Source: RDYZ01 sp964518905
GTDB lineage: Bacteria; Cyanobacteriota; Cyanobacteriia; Cyanobacteriales; Geitlerinemataceae
Direction: 5' to 3'
Length of the DNA: 64,000 nt
NCBI GenBank assembly: GCA_964518905.1
Contig: CAZFJL010000023.1
Location: 1 to 64,000, forward strand
The translations under genes and the position numbers were made by a program. This document shows positions 8,458-18,118 of this stretch, in pieces (the first letter of the stretch is position 1; the number at the start of each line of letters is the position of its first letter). The notes under the pieces are model-generated. The model was given only the letters and a program-made list of their open reading frames with translations. It was not told the DNA's origin and did no database searches.

Positions 8458-8673
8458 TTAGGCCGGGGGATCGAGCCAGCCGAGGCTAGGGGCGATAAAT
8501 ACGACCACGATCCACACAACGATCAACGCGACAATCCCCGCCCAAGCACCGCGAGTCGTTAATTGAACAAATTTTTCGGCTTGCTTGGCCGTTATTGGAG
8601 CCCAGGGCAAGATATATGGCTCTTTGCCGTACTGATCGCCTTCGGATTCTTTGCGTCGTTTTGCTTCACCCAT
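8458..8673 (-). CDS. DUF2839 family small membrane protein
   Basis: The 71-residue protein is started at the ATG at 8673, giving the conserved opening MGEAKRRK; an ATG five codons upstream (8688) is possible but less typical. A KEPYILPWAPIT motif near 16-27 is followed by one transmembrane helix near 45-64 with an AWAGIVALIVVWIVV core. This matches the cyanobacterial DUF2839 family, which has no established function. The LON-domain gene ends 74 bp upstream on the same strand, so the gene may be the last cistron of a small unit behind it. Confidence 0.85.
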   Translation of the reverse strand: MGEAKRRKESEGDQYGKEPYILPWAPITAKQAEKFVQLTTRGAWAGIVALIVVWIVVVFIAPSLGWLDPPA

Positions 8674-8747
8674 GAATGTATTCTCCAATATATGGATATA
8701 TAGACTTAAAATCGCTCGTGATGCCTACCAACCATCAAGCACGATCA

Positions 8748-9395
8748 CTAAGAATTATCAAAAGTGTCTTTAATGACGGTTCGAGCCGCTAAATGATTCC
8801 GGGTAGTTGTCAGAATCTCAGCTTCGCGCTCAAGCCGATCGCGTGAATTCTGCATTTCTAACAGGCTTTGCTGCTCGTCGGCCACGCCATACAAGTTTCC
8901 CGCCACCCAGTAGGATAAATCCGTCGGCGAGTCGGGTAGGTCGTCGGGCATCTCGATCGCCTGTCCCATCAATTTTGCCGACAATCGCACAACGTCATTT
9001 AGGACAGTGGTGACGTCAAGGGCGAGAGTACTGAGATCTTCGCTAACAGGCTCATCCTCGAACCGCTCGACTAGACCGACATAAAATGGCTTTTTCCGCA
9101 CATAGTCCAGCACCCGAAACCGCTGCTGTCCCATTGTCCAAATCTTCATCCGATCATCCGGCAAACGCTGATGTTCAATCACCTCAGCGCAACAGCCAAC
9201 ACTCGCCGCCGTTTTAGACGCGGGGTCCCACATTAACACCCCAAAACAACCGTCATTTTCGAGGATTGTATTCATCATCATCCGATAACGAAACTCAAAG
9301 ATGTGCAGCGGCAATGGTCTGCCGGGAAACAGCACAATCTCAGGCAAGGGAAATAATGGCAGTTCTCGAACAGCGATCGAAGAAGGGACGGTCAT
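8748..9395 (-). CDS. LON peptidase substrate-binding domain protein
   Basis: The 215-residue protein consists of a single LON substrate-binding (PUA-like) domain. The opening ELPLFPLPEIVLFPGRPLPLHIFEFRYR near 12-39 is the diagnostic segment, and a FGVLMWDP strand follows near 52. It has neither the AAA+ nor the protease domain of Lon. The C-terminal 60 residues are helical (SLLEMQNSRDRLEREAEIL). Stand-alone LON-N proteins are common directly after rpsJ in cyanobacterial str operons, which is the arrangement here. The function is unproven; a role in substrate recognition or protein quality control is usually suggested. Confidence 0.88.
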   Translation of the reverse strand: MTVPSSIAVRELPLFPLPEIVLFPGRPLPLHIFEFRYRMMMNTILENDGCFGVLMWDPASKTAASVGCCAEVIEHQRLPDDRMKIWTMGQQRFRVLDYVRKKPFYVGLVERFEDEPVSEDLSTLALDVTTVLNDVVRLSAKLMGQAIEMPDDLPDSPTDLSYWVAGNLYGVADEQQSLLEMQNSRDRLEREAEILTTTRNHLAARTVIKDTFDNS

Positions 9396-9481
9396 TAACT
9401 AAGGAAATCGGATAGTACGTCGTTACTCTGTTCTACTGTAGCGGATTCCAGTTCGACGCGGCATGAACGAGGAAAATGCAA

Positions 9482-9527
9482 AAGTGCTGCACCTCATAAA
9501 CATCGAGAGATACAGCACTTATGAGGT
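9482..9527. promoter_or_regulatory. Interleaved complementary segments, possible H-type pseudoknot
   Basis: AAGTGCTG (9482-9489) is complementary to CAGCACTT (9513-9520), and ACCTCAT (9491-9497) to ATGAGGT (9521-9527). The order stem 1, stem 2, stem 1', stem 2' is that of a pseudoknot, not of a simple hairpin. It lies between rpsJ and the LON-domain gene, both on the minus strand, so it would be in their read-through transcript. Confidence 0.5.
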
Positions 9528-9637
9528 CGTACCCGTTACTGACTCGATTTTTGCTGTGGGTCAGAACGTTCAGCGAATCAAAACCGGCTGTGTTCAAACA
9601 CTCGCCTTAAACTCGCAATCAAGCTTGATGCCGAAAT

Positions 9638-9955
9638 CTAGAGCTTAACTTCGATATCAACACCAGCCGGAAGGTCTAGTTTCATCAACGCATCGATCGT
9701 CTTAGAAGAGGGCTGATAGATATCAATGATGCGGCGGTGCGTCCGCGTTTCAAAGTGCTCTCGCGAGTCTTTGTTGACGTGAGGCGATCGCAGAACGCAA
9801 TAAATTTTACGTTTGGTGGGGAGAGGAATCGGGCCGATCGCTGTAGCGTCTGTGCGATTGGCGGTTTCAACGATTTTGTCGCAGGATGTATCAAGCAGGC
9901 GACGGTCAAAGGCTTTGAGGCGGATGCGAATCTTTTGCTGTTGGATAGCGGCCAT
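9638..9955 (-). CDS. rpsJ: 30S ribosomal protein S10
   Basis: The 105-residue protein is full-length S10. It has the start QQKIRIRLKAFD, the conserved GPIPLPTKRKIYCVLRSPHVNKDSREHFE block and the ending LPAGVDIEVKL. S10 is part of the 30S head and, in other bacteria, also of the NusB-S10 antitermination complex. It is the last ribosomal gene of the str operon, 123 bp after tuf, the usual cyanobacterial order. Confidence 0.98.
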   Translation of the reverse strand: MAAIQQQKIRIRLKAFDRRLLDTSCDKIVETANRTDATAIGPIPLPTKRKIYCVLRSPHVNKDSREHFETRTHRRIIDIYQPSSKTIDALMKLDLPAGVDIEVKL

Positions 9956-10078
9956 AGTAGAAGAGGCTTAAATGAATTGAGTTGTCAAGGTTCAGAGAAA
10001 TGGGCGGGAAACGTCAAACATTTAAATAAATATATCGACGCTTCCCGCTCGGATTACCGAGTCAATCGCTAGATTGAA

Positions 10079-11293
10079 CTAGGCCAATATTTTCGTAACG
10101 ACGCCCGCACCGACGGTACGACCACCTTCACGAATAGCGAAACGCATACCTTGCTCAATTGCCACCGGGCAGATCAGCTCAACGGTCATGAAGGTGTTGT
10201 CACCCGGCATGATCATTTCGACGCCTTCAGCAAAGGAAATGCTTCCCGTTACGTCGGTTGTACGAACGTAGAACTGCGGACGGTAACCGGGGAAGAACGG
10301 CGTGTGACGGCCACCTTCTTCTTTGCTCAGAATGTAGACTTCTGACTCGAACTTGGTGTGGGGTTTGATCGAACCGGGCTTGGAAAGAACCATGCCACGC
10401 TCGATCATTTCTTTTTGGATACCGCGCAGGAGTAGACCCACGTTGTCACCGGCCATACCGCTGTCCAGAGTCTTCTGGAACATTTCAACACCCGTAACCG
10501 TGCTGGTTTGGGTATCTTTAATGCCGACGATTTCGATCGTCTCGCCAACTTTGATCTGACCGCGTTCGATCCGACCGGTAGCAACCGTACCACGACCGGT
10601 GATGGAGAAGACATCTTCCACCGCCATCAGGAAGGCTTGATCCACATCACGTTCCGGAGTCGGGACGAAAGCATCCACTTCTGCCATCAGCTTGAGGATT
10701 TTATCGGTCCAGGGGTTTTCGCCCGGAGCAAGGCTCGGATTATCTTTGAGCGCTTCAACCGCTTTCAGTGCCGATCCCGTCACGATGGGGATATCATCAC
10801 CGGGGAAGTCATACTCCGTCAGCAACTCACGAACTTCGAGTTCAACGAGTTCGAGCAGCTCTTCGTCATCGACCTGGTCTTCTTTGTTGAGGAAGACAAC
10901 AAGGTGAGGAACGCCAACCTGACGCGCAAGCAGGATGTGCTCACGGGTTTGGGGCATCGGGCCATCAGCAGCCGAAACCACCAGGATGCCGCCGTCCATT
11001 TGCGCTGCACCCGTGATCATGTTTTTCACGTAGTCAGCGTGACCGGGGCAATCCACGTGAGCGTAGTGGCGTTCACCTGTTTCGTACTCAACGTGAGCCG
11101 TGTTAATCGTAATACCGCGTGCTTTCTCCTCAGGAGCTGCATCGATATCTTCGTAGTTGCGAGCTTTGGCTTGACCCGCTGCTGCCAGCGTCATCGTGAT
11201 TGCAGCCGTCAGCGTGGTTTTGCCGTGGTCAACGTGACCGATCGTACCAATGTTGACGTGGGGTTTTGTACGTTCGAACTTTGCGCGTGCCAT
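10079..11293 (-). CDS. tuf: Elongation factor Tu
   Basis: The 404-residue GTPase delivers aminoacyl-tRNA to the ribosome. The G1 motif GHVDHGKT lies at residues 18-25, DCPGHADY (G3) near 80-87 and NKED (G4) near 135-138. The GITINTAHVEYET switch-I segment is intact, and the C-terminal domains 2 and 3 are complete (ending GAGVVTKILA). Codon use is strongly biased, as expected for a highly expressed gene. It starts 25 bp after fusA. Confidence 0.98.
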   Translation of the reverse strand: MARAKFERTKPHVNIGTIGHVDHGKTTLTAAITMTLAAAGQAKARNYEDIDAAPEEKARGITINTAHVEYETGERHYAHVDCPGHADYVKNMITGAAQMDGGILVVSAADGPMPQTREHILLARQVGVPHLVVFLNKEDQVDDEELLELVELEVRELLTEYDFPGDDIPIVTGSALKAVEALKDNPSLAPGENPWTDKILKLMAEVDAFVPTPERDVDQAFLMAVEDVFSITGRGTVATGRIERGQIKVGETIEIVGIKDTQTSTVTGVEMFQKTLDSGMAGDNVGLLLRGIQKEMIERGMVLSKPGSIKPHTKFESEVYILSKEEGGRHTPFFPGYRPQFYVRTTDVTGSISFAEGVEMIMPGDNTFMTVELICPVAIEQGMRFAIREGGRTVGAGVVTKILA

Positions 11294-11318
11294 GAATGAT
11301 GATTTCCTTTATTCCTGA

Positions 11319-13394
<2,076 letters not shown>

Positions 13395-13495
13395 GGCTAG
13401 CTCCTTGGGTATGGTGCGATCGCGATCAAAGAACGAAAACAACGAACCAGAACCAGGGCGATCCCCGATCCTAGCTCGCTGGAGAGATTCAGAAC

Positions 13496-13966
13496 CTAAT
13501 AGCGGTAGTGAGCAAACGCCTTGTTCGCTTCTGCCATACGGTGCGTTTCTTCACGCTTACGGATGGCATTACCCGTTTCGTTCGCTGCATCCATCAGCTC
13601 ATTGGCCAGCTTCATCGCCATCGTCCGACCCGATCGCTGACGCGACGCCGCAATCAGCCAGCGCAGCGCCAGGGCTGTGCCACGCTCCGAACGCACTTCC
13701 ATCGGTACTTGGTAGGTTGCACCACCAACACGACGAGCCTTGACTTCGACCAAGGGCGTCGCATTGCGGATAGCAGTTTCAAACTGCTCAAGCGGTTCTT
13801 CACCCGAACGCTCTTTCATTGCAGCCATTGCGCCATAGACGATCGACGCTGCCAGGGATTTTTTACCGCTGTACATGATACGGCGAGTCATCATTGTGAC
13901 GAGACGGCTTCCGTAGACGGGATCAGCAGGGATGACGCGCTTTTGCGCTTTTTGACGGCGAGACAT
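13496..13966 (-). CDS. rpsG: 30S ribosomal protein S7
   Basis: The 156-residue S7 is complete: MSRRQKAQKRVIPADPVYGS at the start, the LVTMMTRRIMYSGKKSLA block and the C-terminal ANKAFAHYRY. S7 nucleates assembly of the 30S head. In E. coli it represses its own operon by binding the rpsL-rpsG spacer. Here that spacer is 310 bp long, with a GC-rich hairpin just before the start codon. Confidence 0.97.
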   Translation of the reverse strand: MSRRQKAQKRVIPADPVYGSRLVTMMTRRIMYSGKKSLAASIVYGAMAAMKERSGEEPLEQFETAIRNATPLVEVKARRVGGATYQVPMEVRSERGTALALRWLIAASRQRSGRTMAMKLANELMDAANETGNAIRKREETHRMAEANKAFAHYRY

Positions 13967-14276
13967 AGTAGTTCAGATTCGCGTGTTCGCGATTGTTGTG
14001 AAGTCGTTAGGGGTAGGACAACATGCGATTTCCCTGAGCTGGGTCAAGCCCGAGGGGCAACGTTATCACTGGAGTTAGGTAAAAGGGCGATAGTCAACGC
14101 TCTAACTAGCGCTAGGCCAGTATTGCGCGATCGCCGGTGCAGCTTGCCTACCGATCGATGCCTTCAGCATGAAAACGGAGCGCGAGGCAACTATTTCGCT
14201 CTGTCTTCAAGGCTTCTTTAAAGTCAACGCCGCACGGGAAAATAACAGAGTAATAACACCCTGTCAGACTAAGAAA
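13967..14276 (-). other. Long rpsL-rpsG intercistronic spacer
   Basis: 310 bp of operon spacer without a supported gene. The plus-strand open frames across it are shadows of rpsG. Candidate content is a secondary promoter or an S7-responsive leader, but I see no single strong structure other than the hairpin at 13979-13992. Confidence 0.5.
13979..13992 (-). promoter_or_regulatory. GC hairpin just upstream of the rpsG start
   Basis: TCGCG and CGCGA form a 5-bp stem with a 4-nt loop, ending 12 nt before the rpsG ATG. It could influence initiation or be part of an S7-binding leader; this is inference. Confidence 0.35.
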
Positions 14277-14651
14277 TTACTCTTTCGGGCGCTTCGCGCC
14301 GTACTTGGATCGGCTTTGGCGTCGATCTTTGACACCAGACGTATCGAGGGTTCCGCGCACGATGTGATAGCGCACACCCGGAAGATCTTTAACACGACCA
14401 CCGCGCAGCATTACCACTGAGTGCTCTTGCAAGTTGTGTCCGATACCGGGGATGTATGCGGTGACCTCAAACCCGGAGGTGAGGCGCACACGCGCTACTT
14501 TACGCAGGGCAGAGTTCGGCTTCTTCGGGGTTGTTGTATAAACCCGAGTGCATACACCGCGACGCTGAGGACAGCTTTTGAGTGCAGGAGACTTGGTTTT
14601 CTTGTGAGCTTTCTGACGCTCGCTCCGGATGAGCTGCTGGATAGTGGGCAT
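14277..14651 (-). CDS. rpsL: 30S ribosomal protein S12
   Basis: The 124-residue S12 is complete: MPTIQQLIRSERQKAHKKTK, then the decoding-centre segments TTTPKKPNSALRK near 39-51 and GGRVKDLPGVRYH near 84-96. The Asp in VKDLPG is the residue methylthiolated by RimO, whose gene is also in this window (33969). It is the first gene of the str operon. The Lys residues associated with streptomycin resistance when mutated look wild type. Confidence 0.98.
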   Translation of the reverse strand: MPTIQQLIRSERQKAHKKTKSPALKSCPQRRGVCTRVYTTTPKKPNSALRKVARVRLTSGFEVTAYIPGIGHNLQEHSVVMLRGGRVKDLPGVRYHIVRGTLDTSGVKDRRQSRSKYGAKRPKE

Positions 14652-14815
14652 GGGTTAAGACACGATGTAGGCGATGACTACTATTCAAGAAACAGTCTCT
14701 AATCGTAGCGACTTTAGGAAAGTTAGTCAATTTCACCCTCCGTCCCTCAGCAATTTTCAACTGTAAAGACAACGAATCGTAGGTTAAGCCGGAAGTCGCA
14801 GCGCACAGCCGTAGG

Positions 14816-15994
14816 CTATCGCTTCACCCGGCGGAGGGAGGCTAGTACATTCTCAAGCGACTCCGCCATACCTTCGATACTGTATTTTTCGGCACAACGT
14901 TCCCGAGCTCGTACGCCTTGCTCGATCGCATAGTCCCAATGACCAAAAATGAACTCGATCATTTTTGCCATCTTCGGTGGATCACTCGGGGGAACAACAA
15001 AACCCGTATCCCCTAGGATTTCAGGAATGTCTCCCACCCGGGAGGCCAGAACCGGTTTGGCCATCGCCATACCATCCGTAATCTTAAGAGGGAACTGTGC
15101 CAAGGTTGCACTTGTCTCGCGTTGAGGGACAACAAGAATATGAGCAGCAGAAATCACCTCCGGCATTTGGCTATAGTCAAATGCTGGCATATTAATCAGT
15201 CGCTGAGGCCAACGTTCGGCCAAGACCTGTTCATAGTCATCGTATGGACTGCCCCCGACAATAACGAGACGCAGATCTGGCCAATCAAGCAAATCGAGTG
15301 CTTCTAGAACATCCTCCAACCCCTTATATGGACGTGGCGCACCCGGAAACATTAAGACTTGAAATTGATCCAAGCCGTATTTCTTACGACTATTTTGCGG
15401 ATTATATAGATCCGGATTAAATAGCTCTAAGTTCTTACCATTAGCAAGATAGCTACCGCCAAAACGCTGACGCATAAATTGCGTGTGTATCGTGACAGCA
15501 TCAGCCCGTTTCACCTGTGACTCGATCCACTGCAAGTATGGAGGTGCATCTGGATTCCGCAGCATCCCACCAGGCTTCAGAAGATCTCGAGCAAAAGAAC
15601 GTAGTGATGGTTGATAGCGATATGACTCTCCACCAAACAAGCTCAACTCCCAATCATCAATATCTAAAATCAAAGCTTTTCGGGTTAGCTTTTGATGAAG
15701 TAAGGCCGTACCAAATGAACTGAACTTTAGCTTTTGTGCGTAGATGATATCCCCAGATATTTTTTTGTGCATTCTCCATATAGAACGCAAAAAACTGGGG
15801 TAATTTGTTCCGGGAAATGTATAAACTGGGTAAGAGAGTTCCGAGAAGTTAATATTGCTTTCTCCAAATAGATAGCCCAGAATTTCGACATCATGGCCAT
15901 TTCGCTGTAAAGCTTCAGCAATCAAAAATGTTCTTGATATCCATCGTCCTTCTCCTGTAGATGCTACATTGCCAACAATTATTGAAATTTTCAC
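14816..15994 (-). CDS. Family 4 glycosyltransferase
   Basis: I start this gene at the GTG at 15994, giving MKISIIVGNVAST and 392 residues; an upstream start at 16033 would add thirteen unlikely residues. The fold is GT-B. The N-terminal Gly-rich loop GNVASTGEGRW is an acceptor or UDP site, and the C-terminal domain has FPGAPRPYKGLEDVLEA and the EFPLKITDGMAMAKPV-type donor-binding segment, here written with Gln-Phe-Pro-Leu-Lys, near 310. It probably adds a sugar to an envelope or exopolysaccharide chain; donor and acceptor are unknown. The gene is more AT-rich than its neighbours and poor in HIP1 sites. It sits alone upstream of the str operon on the same strand, which suggests later insertion. 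Confidence 0.87.
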   Translation of the reverse strand: MKISIIVGNVASTGEGRWISRTFLIAEALQRNGHDVEILGYLFGESNINFSELSYPVYTFPGTNYPSFLRSIWRMHKKISGDIIYAQKLKFSSFGTALLHQKLTRKALILDIDDWELSLFGGESYRYQPSLRSFARDLLKPGGMLRNPDAPPYLQWIESQVKRADAVTIHTQFMRQRFGGSYLANGKNLELFNPDLYNPQNSRKKYGLDQFQVLMFPGAPRPYKGLEDVLEALDLLDWPDLRLVIVGGSPYDDYEQVLAERWPQRLINMPAFDYSQMPEVISAAHILVVPQRETSATLAQFPLKITDGMAMAKPVLASRVGDIPEILGDTGFVVPPSDPPKMAKMIEFIFGHWDYAIEQGVRARERCAEKYSIEGMAESLENVLASLRRVKR

Positions 15995-16384
15995 TATTAA
16001 TTCTCTACTACAGCAATTGATTAGGAGTAACACCCAGCTATCTGGATATTTTGAACGAGTAAGTCGGTCGCGTTAATTAGTGGGCACGATGCGTAACTCA
16101 AGCATCGAGAGCTTGTTTGAAACGAAGATGGTTGAGTTGCGAGGTTTAAGTTCCGTTTACTCCATTTTCCTGCTTAATACACAGCTTAATCTTTCTGAGT
16201 GCAGGGACAAAAAATGAAAGACGGCTCAAAACCAGCCTAAACTCGTAGTAGTTCGACTTGACTAAAAGTGTAGCTGGGATTTTCAGCCTATCGCCTACGG
16301 GACAAGCATCACAGAGATTATCTGACGAACCTGTTTAGAGGTGTCTCACTACCATGAGTCTCACTTTTGCCTCGGCTCTGAAAA
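15995..16384. other. Intergenic region upstream of the glycosyltransferase
   Basis: 390 bp between two minus-strand genes. No RNA gene, terminator or convincing small frame is seen; composition is mixed, with no HIP1 octamer. Confidence 0.5.
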
Positions 16385-16747
16385 CTACGTGTCAAAAGCG
16401 CTACCGCAACTACACGTCCTGACAGCATTAGGATTTTCAAATCGGAAGCTTCCGCCCATGAGATCCTCAGAATAGTCGATCGTTAGGCCATCGAGATAAC
16501 GGGTATAACTGCACTCAATAGCAATCAACAGATCATCAACTTTCATTCGCGACCATTTGGCATCCGGATTGCCCTGCTCTATATCTTTGGTCGATGCTGC
16601 TTGCAGTTGATAGACAAATTCGGCGCATTCTCCGATCGCCAAACTCACCTGTATGCAACGGGATGGATGATTGCGAGTCATTCGTCGTAGTTCATTGAGC
16701 GCACTCGGACTCACGTTAATTCGGATTGCAGGGCTAGCATCAGTCAC
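16385..16747 (-). CDS. A-type iron-sulfur carrier-like protein (HesB/IscA family)
   Basis: The 120-residue protein starts at a GTG (16747). The three Cys of A-type carriers can be placed at Cys41 (in GECAEFVYQL), Cys112 and Cys114 (in TCSCGSAF after FENPNA). Spacing and the C-terminal C-x-C-G motif fit IscA/SufA/HesB. The usual first-Cys context GGCSGxxY is altered to GECAEFVY, so this is a divergent paralogue rather than a canonical SufA. Such proteins accept Fe-S clusters or iron and pass them to client proteins. It is transcribed divergently from hetR with about 280 bp between the starts. Confidence 0.8.
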   Translation of the reverse strand: MTDASPAIRINVSPSALNELRRMTRNHPSRCIQVSLAIGECAEFVYQLQAASTKDIEQGNPDAKWSRMKVDDLLIAIECSYTRYLDGLTIDYSEDLMGGSFRFENPNAVRTCSCGSAFDT

Positions 16748-16888
16748 GGTGGGAAGATTGCGGATTTTCTCGACTATGATGAGTATACGTGGAAAGAATA
16801 GCGATGTTTGGTCATCGAGGCGCCGATCGAGCTTACAGCCTTAATGATCATGCTACCGAAGACGCTATTCAAGGTGTGCATCACAGTA

Positions 16889-16903
16889 CTATTCACAGAA
16901 TAG
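16889..16903. promoter_or_regulatory. Palindrome in the hetR upstream region
   Basis: CTATTC-ACA-GAATAG is a perfect 6-3-6 dyad about 125 bp upstream of the hetR ATG, in the divergent promoter region. A second CTATTC half lies at 16865-16870. It is a candidate operator; the binding factor is unknown. Confidence 0.35.
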
Positions 16904-17026
16904 AGCCGTAAGTACCATGCGGGCCAATGCGTTCAGACATAACTAGTTTTGAGCGTGCCCGCCAGAATGTAACACACACCAGAACCGAAACTCGTGACCC
17001 CGAGACATCACCCCGAATTAGAGCGA

Positions 17027-17944
17027 ATGACGAGCACGGACGCTAACTTGATTGAGCAGTTAAGCCCCAGTGCGATGGATCAAATCTTGTTCTATCTTGC
17101 ATTTTGTGCAATGCGAACAGGTGGCCACCGTCATGGAGCATTTCTCGATGCGGCTGCAACGGCGGCGAAATGCACAATCTACACAACCTACATTGAGCAG
17201 GGAGAAAACCTGCGGATGACGGGACATTTGCATCACATTGAACCCCGTCGCGTCAAAGTCATTGTGGAGGAAGTTCGTCAAGCACTAACTGAAGGTAAGT
17301 TACTGAAAATGCTGGGTTCGCAAGAGCCACGCTATCTCATCCAATTTCCGTATGTCTGGCTTGAGCAATTTCCCTGGGATGATAGCAAGCCACGGATTGC
17401 AGGATCAAACTTGAGTAAAGCGGAAAAGCGTCAGCTCGAACATAAACTGCCTGCGGTTTTGCCTGATGCCCAGGCCATTAATTCATTTCAATTCATGGAT
17501 CTCATCGAGTTTCTTCACCGACGCTCTCAGGAAGATTTACCTGAAGAGTTTCGGATGCCGCTCAGTGAGGCTCTGGCAGAACATATCAAGCGTCGGCTTA
17601 TGTATTCTGGAACAGTCCGACGCATCGATTCTCCCTGGGGAATGCCCATCTATGCCTTGGCTCGTGCCTCTTATTCACCGGTTGATGATGAGGAGCGAAC
17701 CAGTATCACGATCGAAGATACGGCTTGTTTTTTCCGCATGATGCGTGATTGGGCTCAACGAAAAGTGGGTACGCAGCGCCTACTAGAGGAGCTTGATATT
17801 CTTCCCGAGAAGATTGAGGCGGCGACGTCTGAGCTCGATACGATTATTCGCGAATGGGCTGACAAATATCATGACGATGCTGGGATGTCATTTAAGCTAC
17901 AGATGGTTGTTGGCTTAAATAGCGAGATTTCTCATCACGACTAA
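17027..17944 (+). CDS. hetR: HetR, regulator of cell differentiation and patterning
   Basis: The protein has 305 residues from the ATG at 17027, which aligns with the start of Anabaena HetR; a GTG at 16994 would add eleven. Near-identical stretches include LSPSAMDQI, HRHGAFLDAAATAAKC, NLRMTGHLHH, GSQEPRYLIQFPYVW and RRSQEDLPEE. The Cys reported to matter for dimerisation (Cys48 in Anabaena) is Cys49 here. The EELD motif of the hood domain, which contacts the PatS-type RGSGR peptide, is conserved in RLLEELDILPEK. HetR is a dimeric DNA-binding regulator required for heterocysts in Anabaena but also kept in filamentous species without them. The C-terminal tail (LNSEISHHD) differs from Anabaena. 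No PatS/PatX-like RG(S/T)GR frame was found within about 1 kb. Confidence 0.96.
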   Translation: MTSTDANLIEQLSPSAMDQILFYLAFCAMRTGGHRHGAFLDAAATAAKCTIYTTYIEQGENLRMTGHLHHIEPRRVKVIVEEVRQALTEGKLLKMLGSQEPRYLIQFPYVWLEQFPWDDSKPRIAGSNLSKAEKRQLEHKLPAVLPDAQAINSFQFMDLIEFLHRRSQEDLPEEFRMPLSEALAEHIKRRLMYSGTVRRIDSPWGMPIYALARASYSPVDDEERTSITIEDTACFFRMMRDWAQRKVGTQRLLEELDILPEKIEAATSELDTIIREWADKYHDDAGMSFKLQMVVGLNSEISHHD

Positions 17945-18118
17945 TCTTCTTTTATTTTTCTTAATTCATCAAATCTCCTGTTTATGCAGGGAACGCGAAA
18001 ATTAGTGAAGCGTTATTTTGAAGAACAGTATGGTACTTCACCTGATTCTAAATAATGCGAGATTGGTATTAGGAAAAGGCTTAACTCCGTCACTCGACCA
18101 TACCCAATATTTCGGGGG

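Noticed and set aside
9463..9648. 61-codon plus-strand frame between the LON gene and rpsJ
   Set aside because: It overlaps the 3' end of rpsJ and the interleaved complementary segments, and it has no protein-like composition.
17945..18055. Read-through extension of HetR in the same phase
   Set aside because: The HetR fold is complete before the stop codon, and the extension has no similarity to HetR C-termini.
16748..18118. Search for a PatS/PatX (RGSGR or RGTGR) peptide near hetR
   Set aside because: No such motif in any frame of the flanking non-coding DNA that I could read; QGTR at 17987 is not a match.
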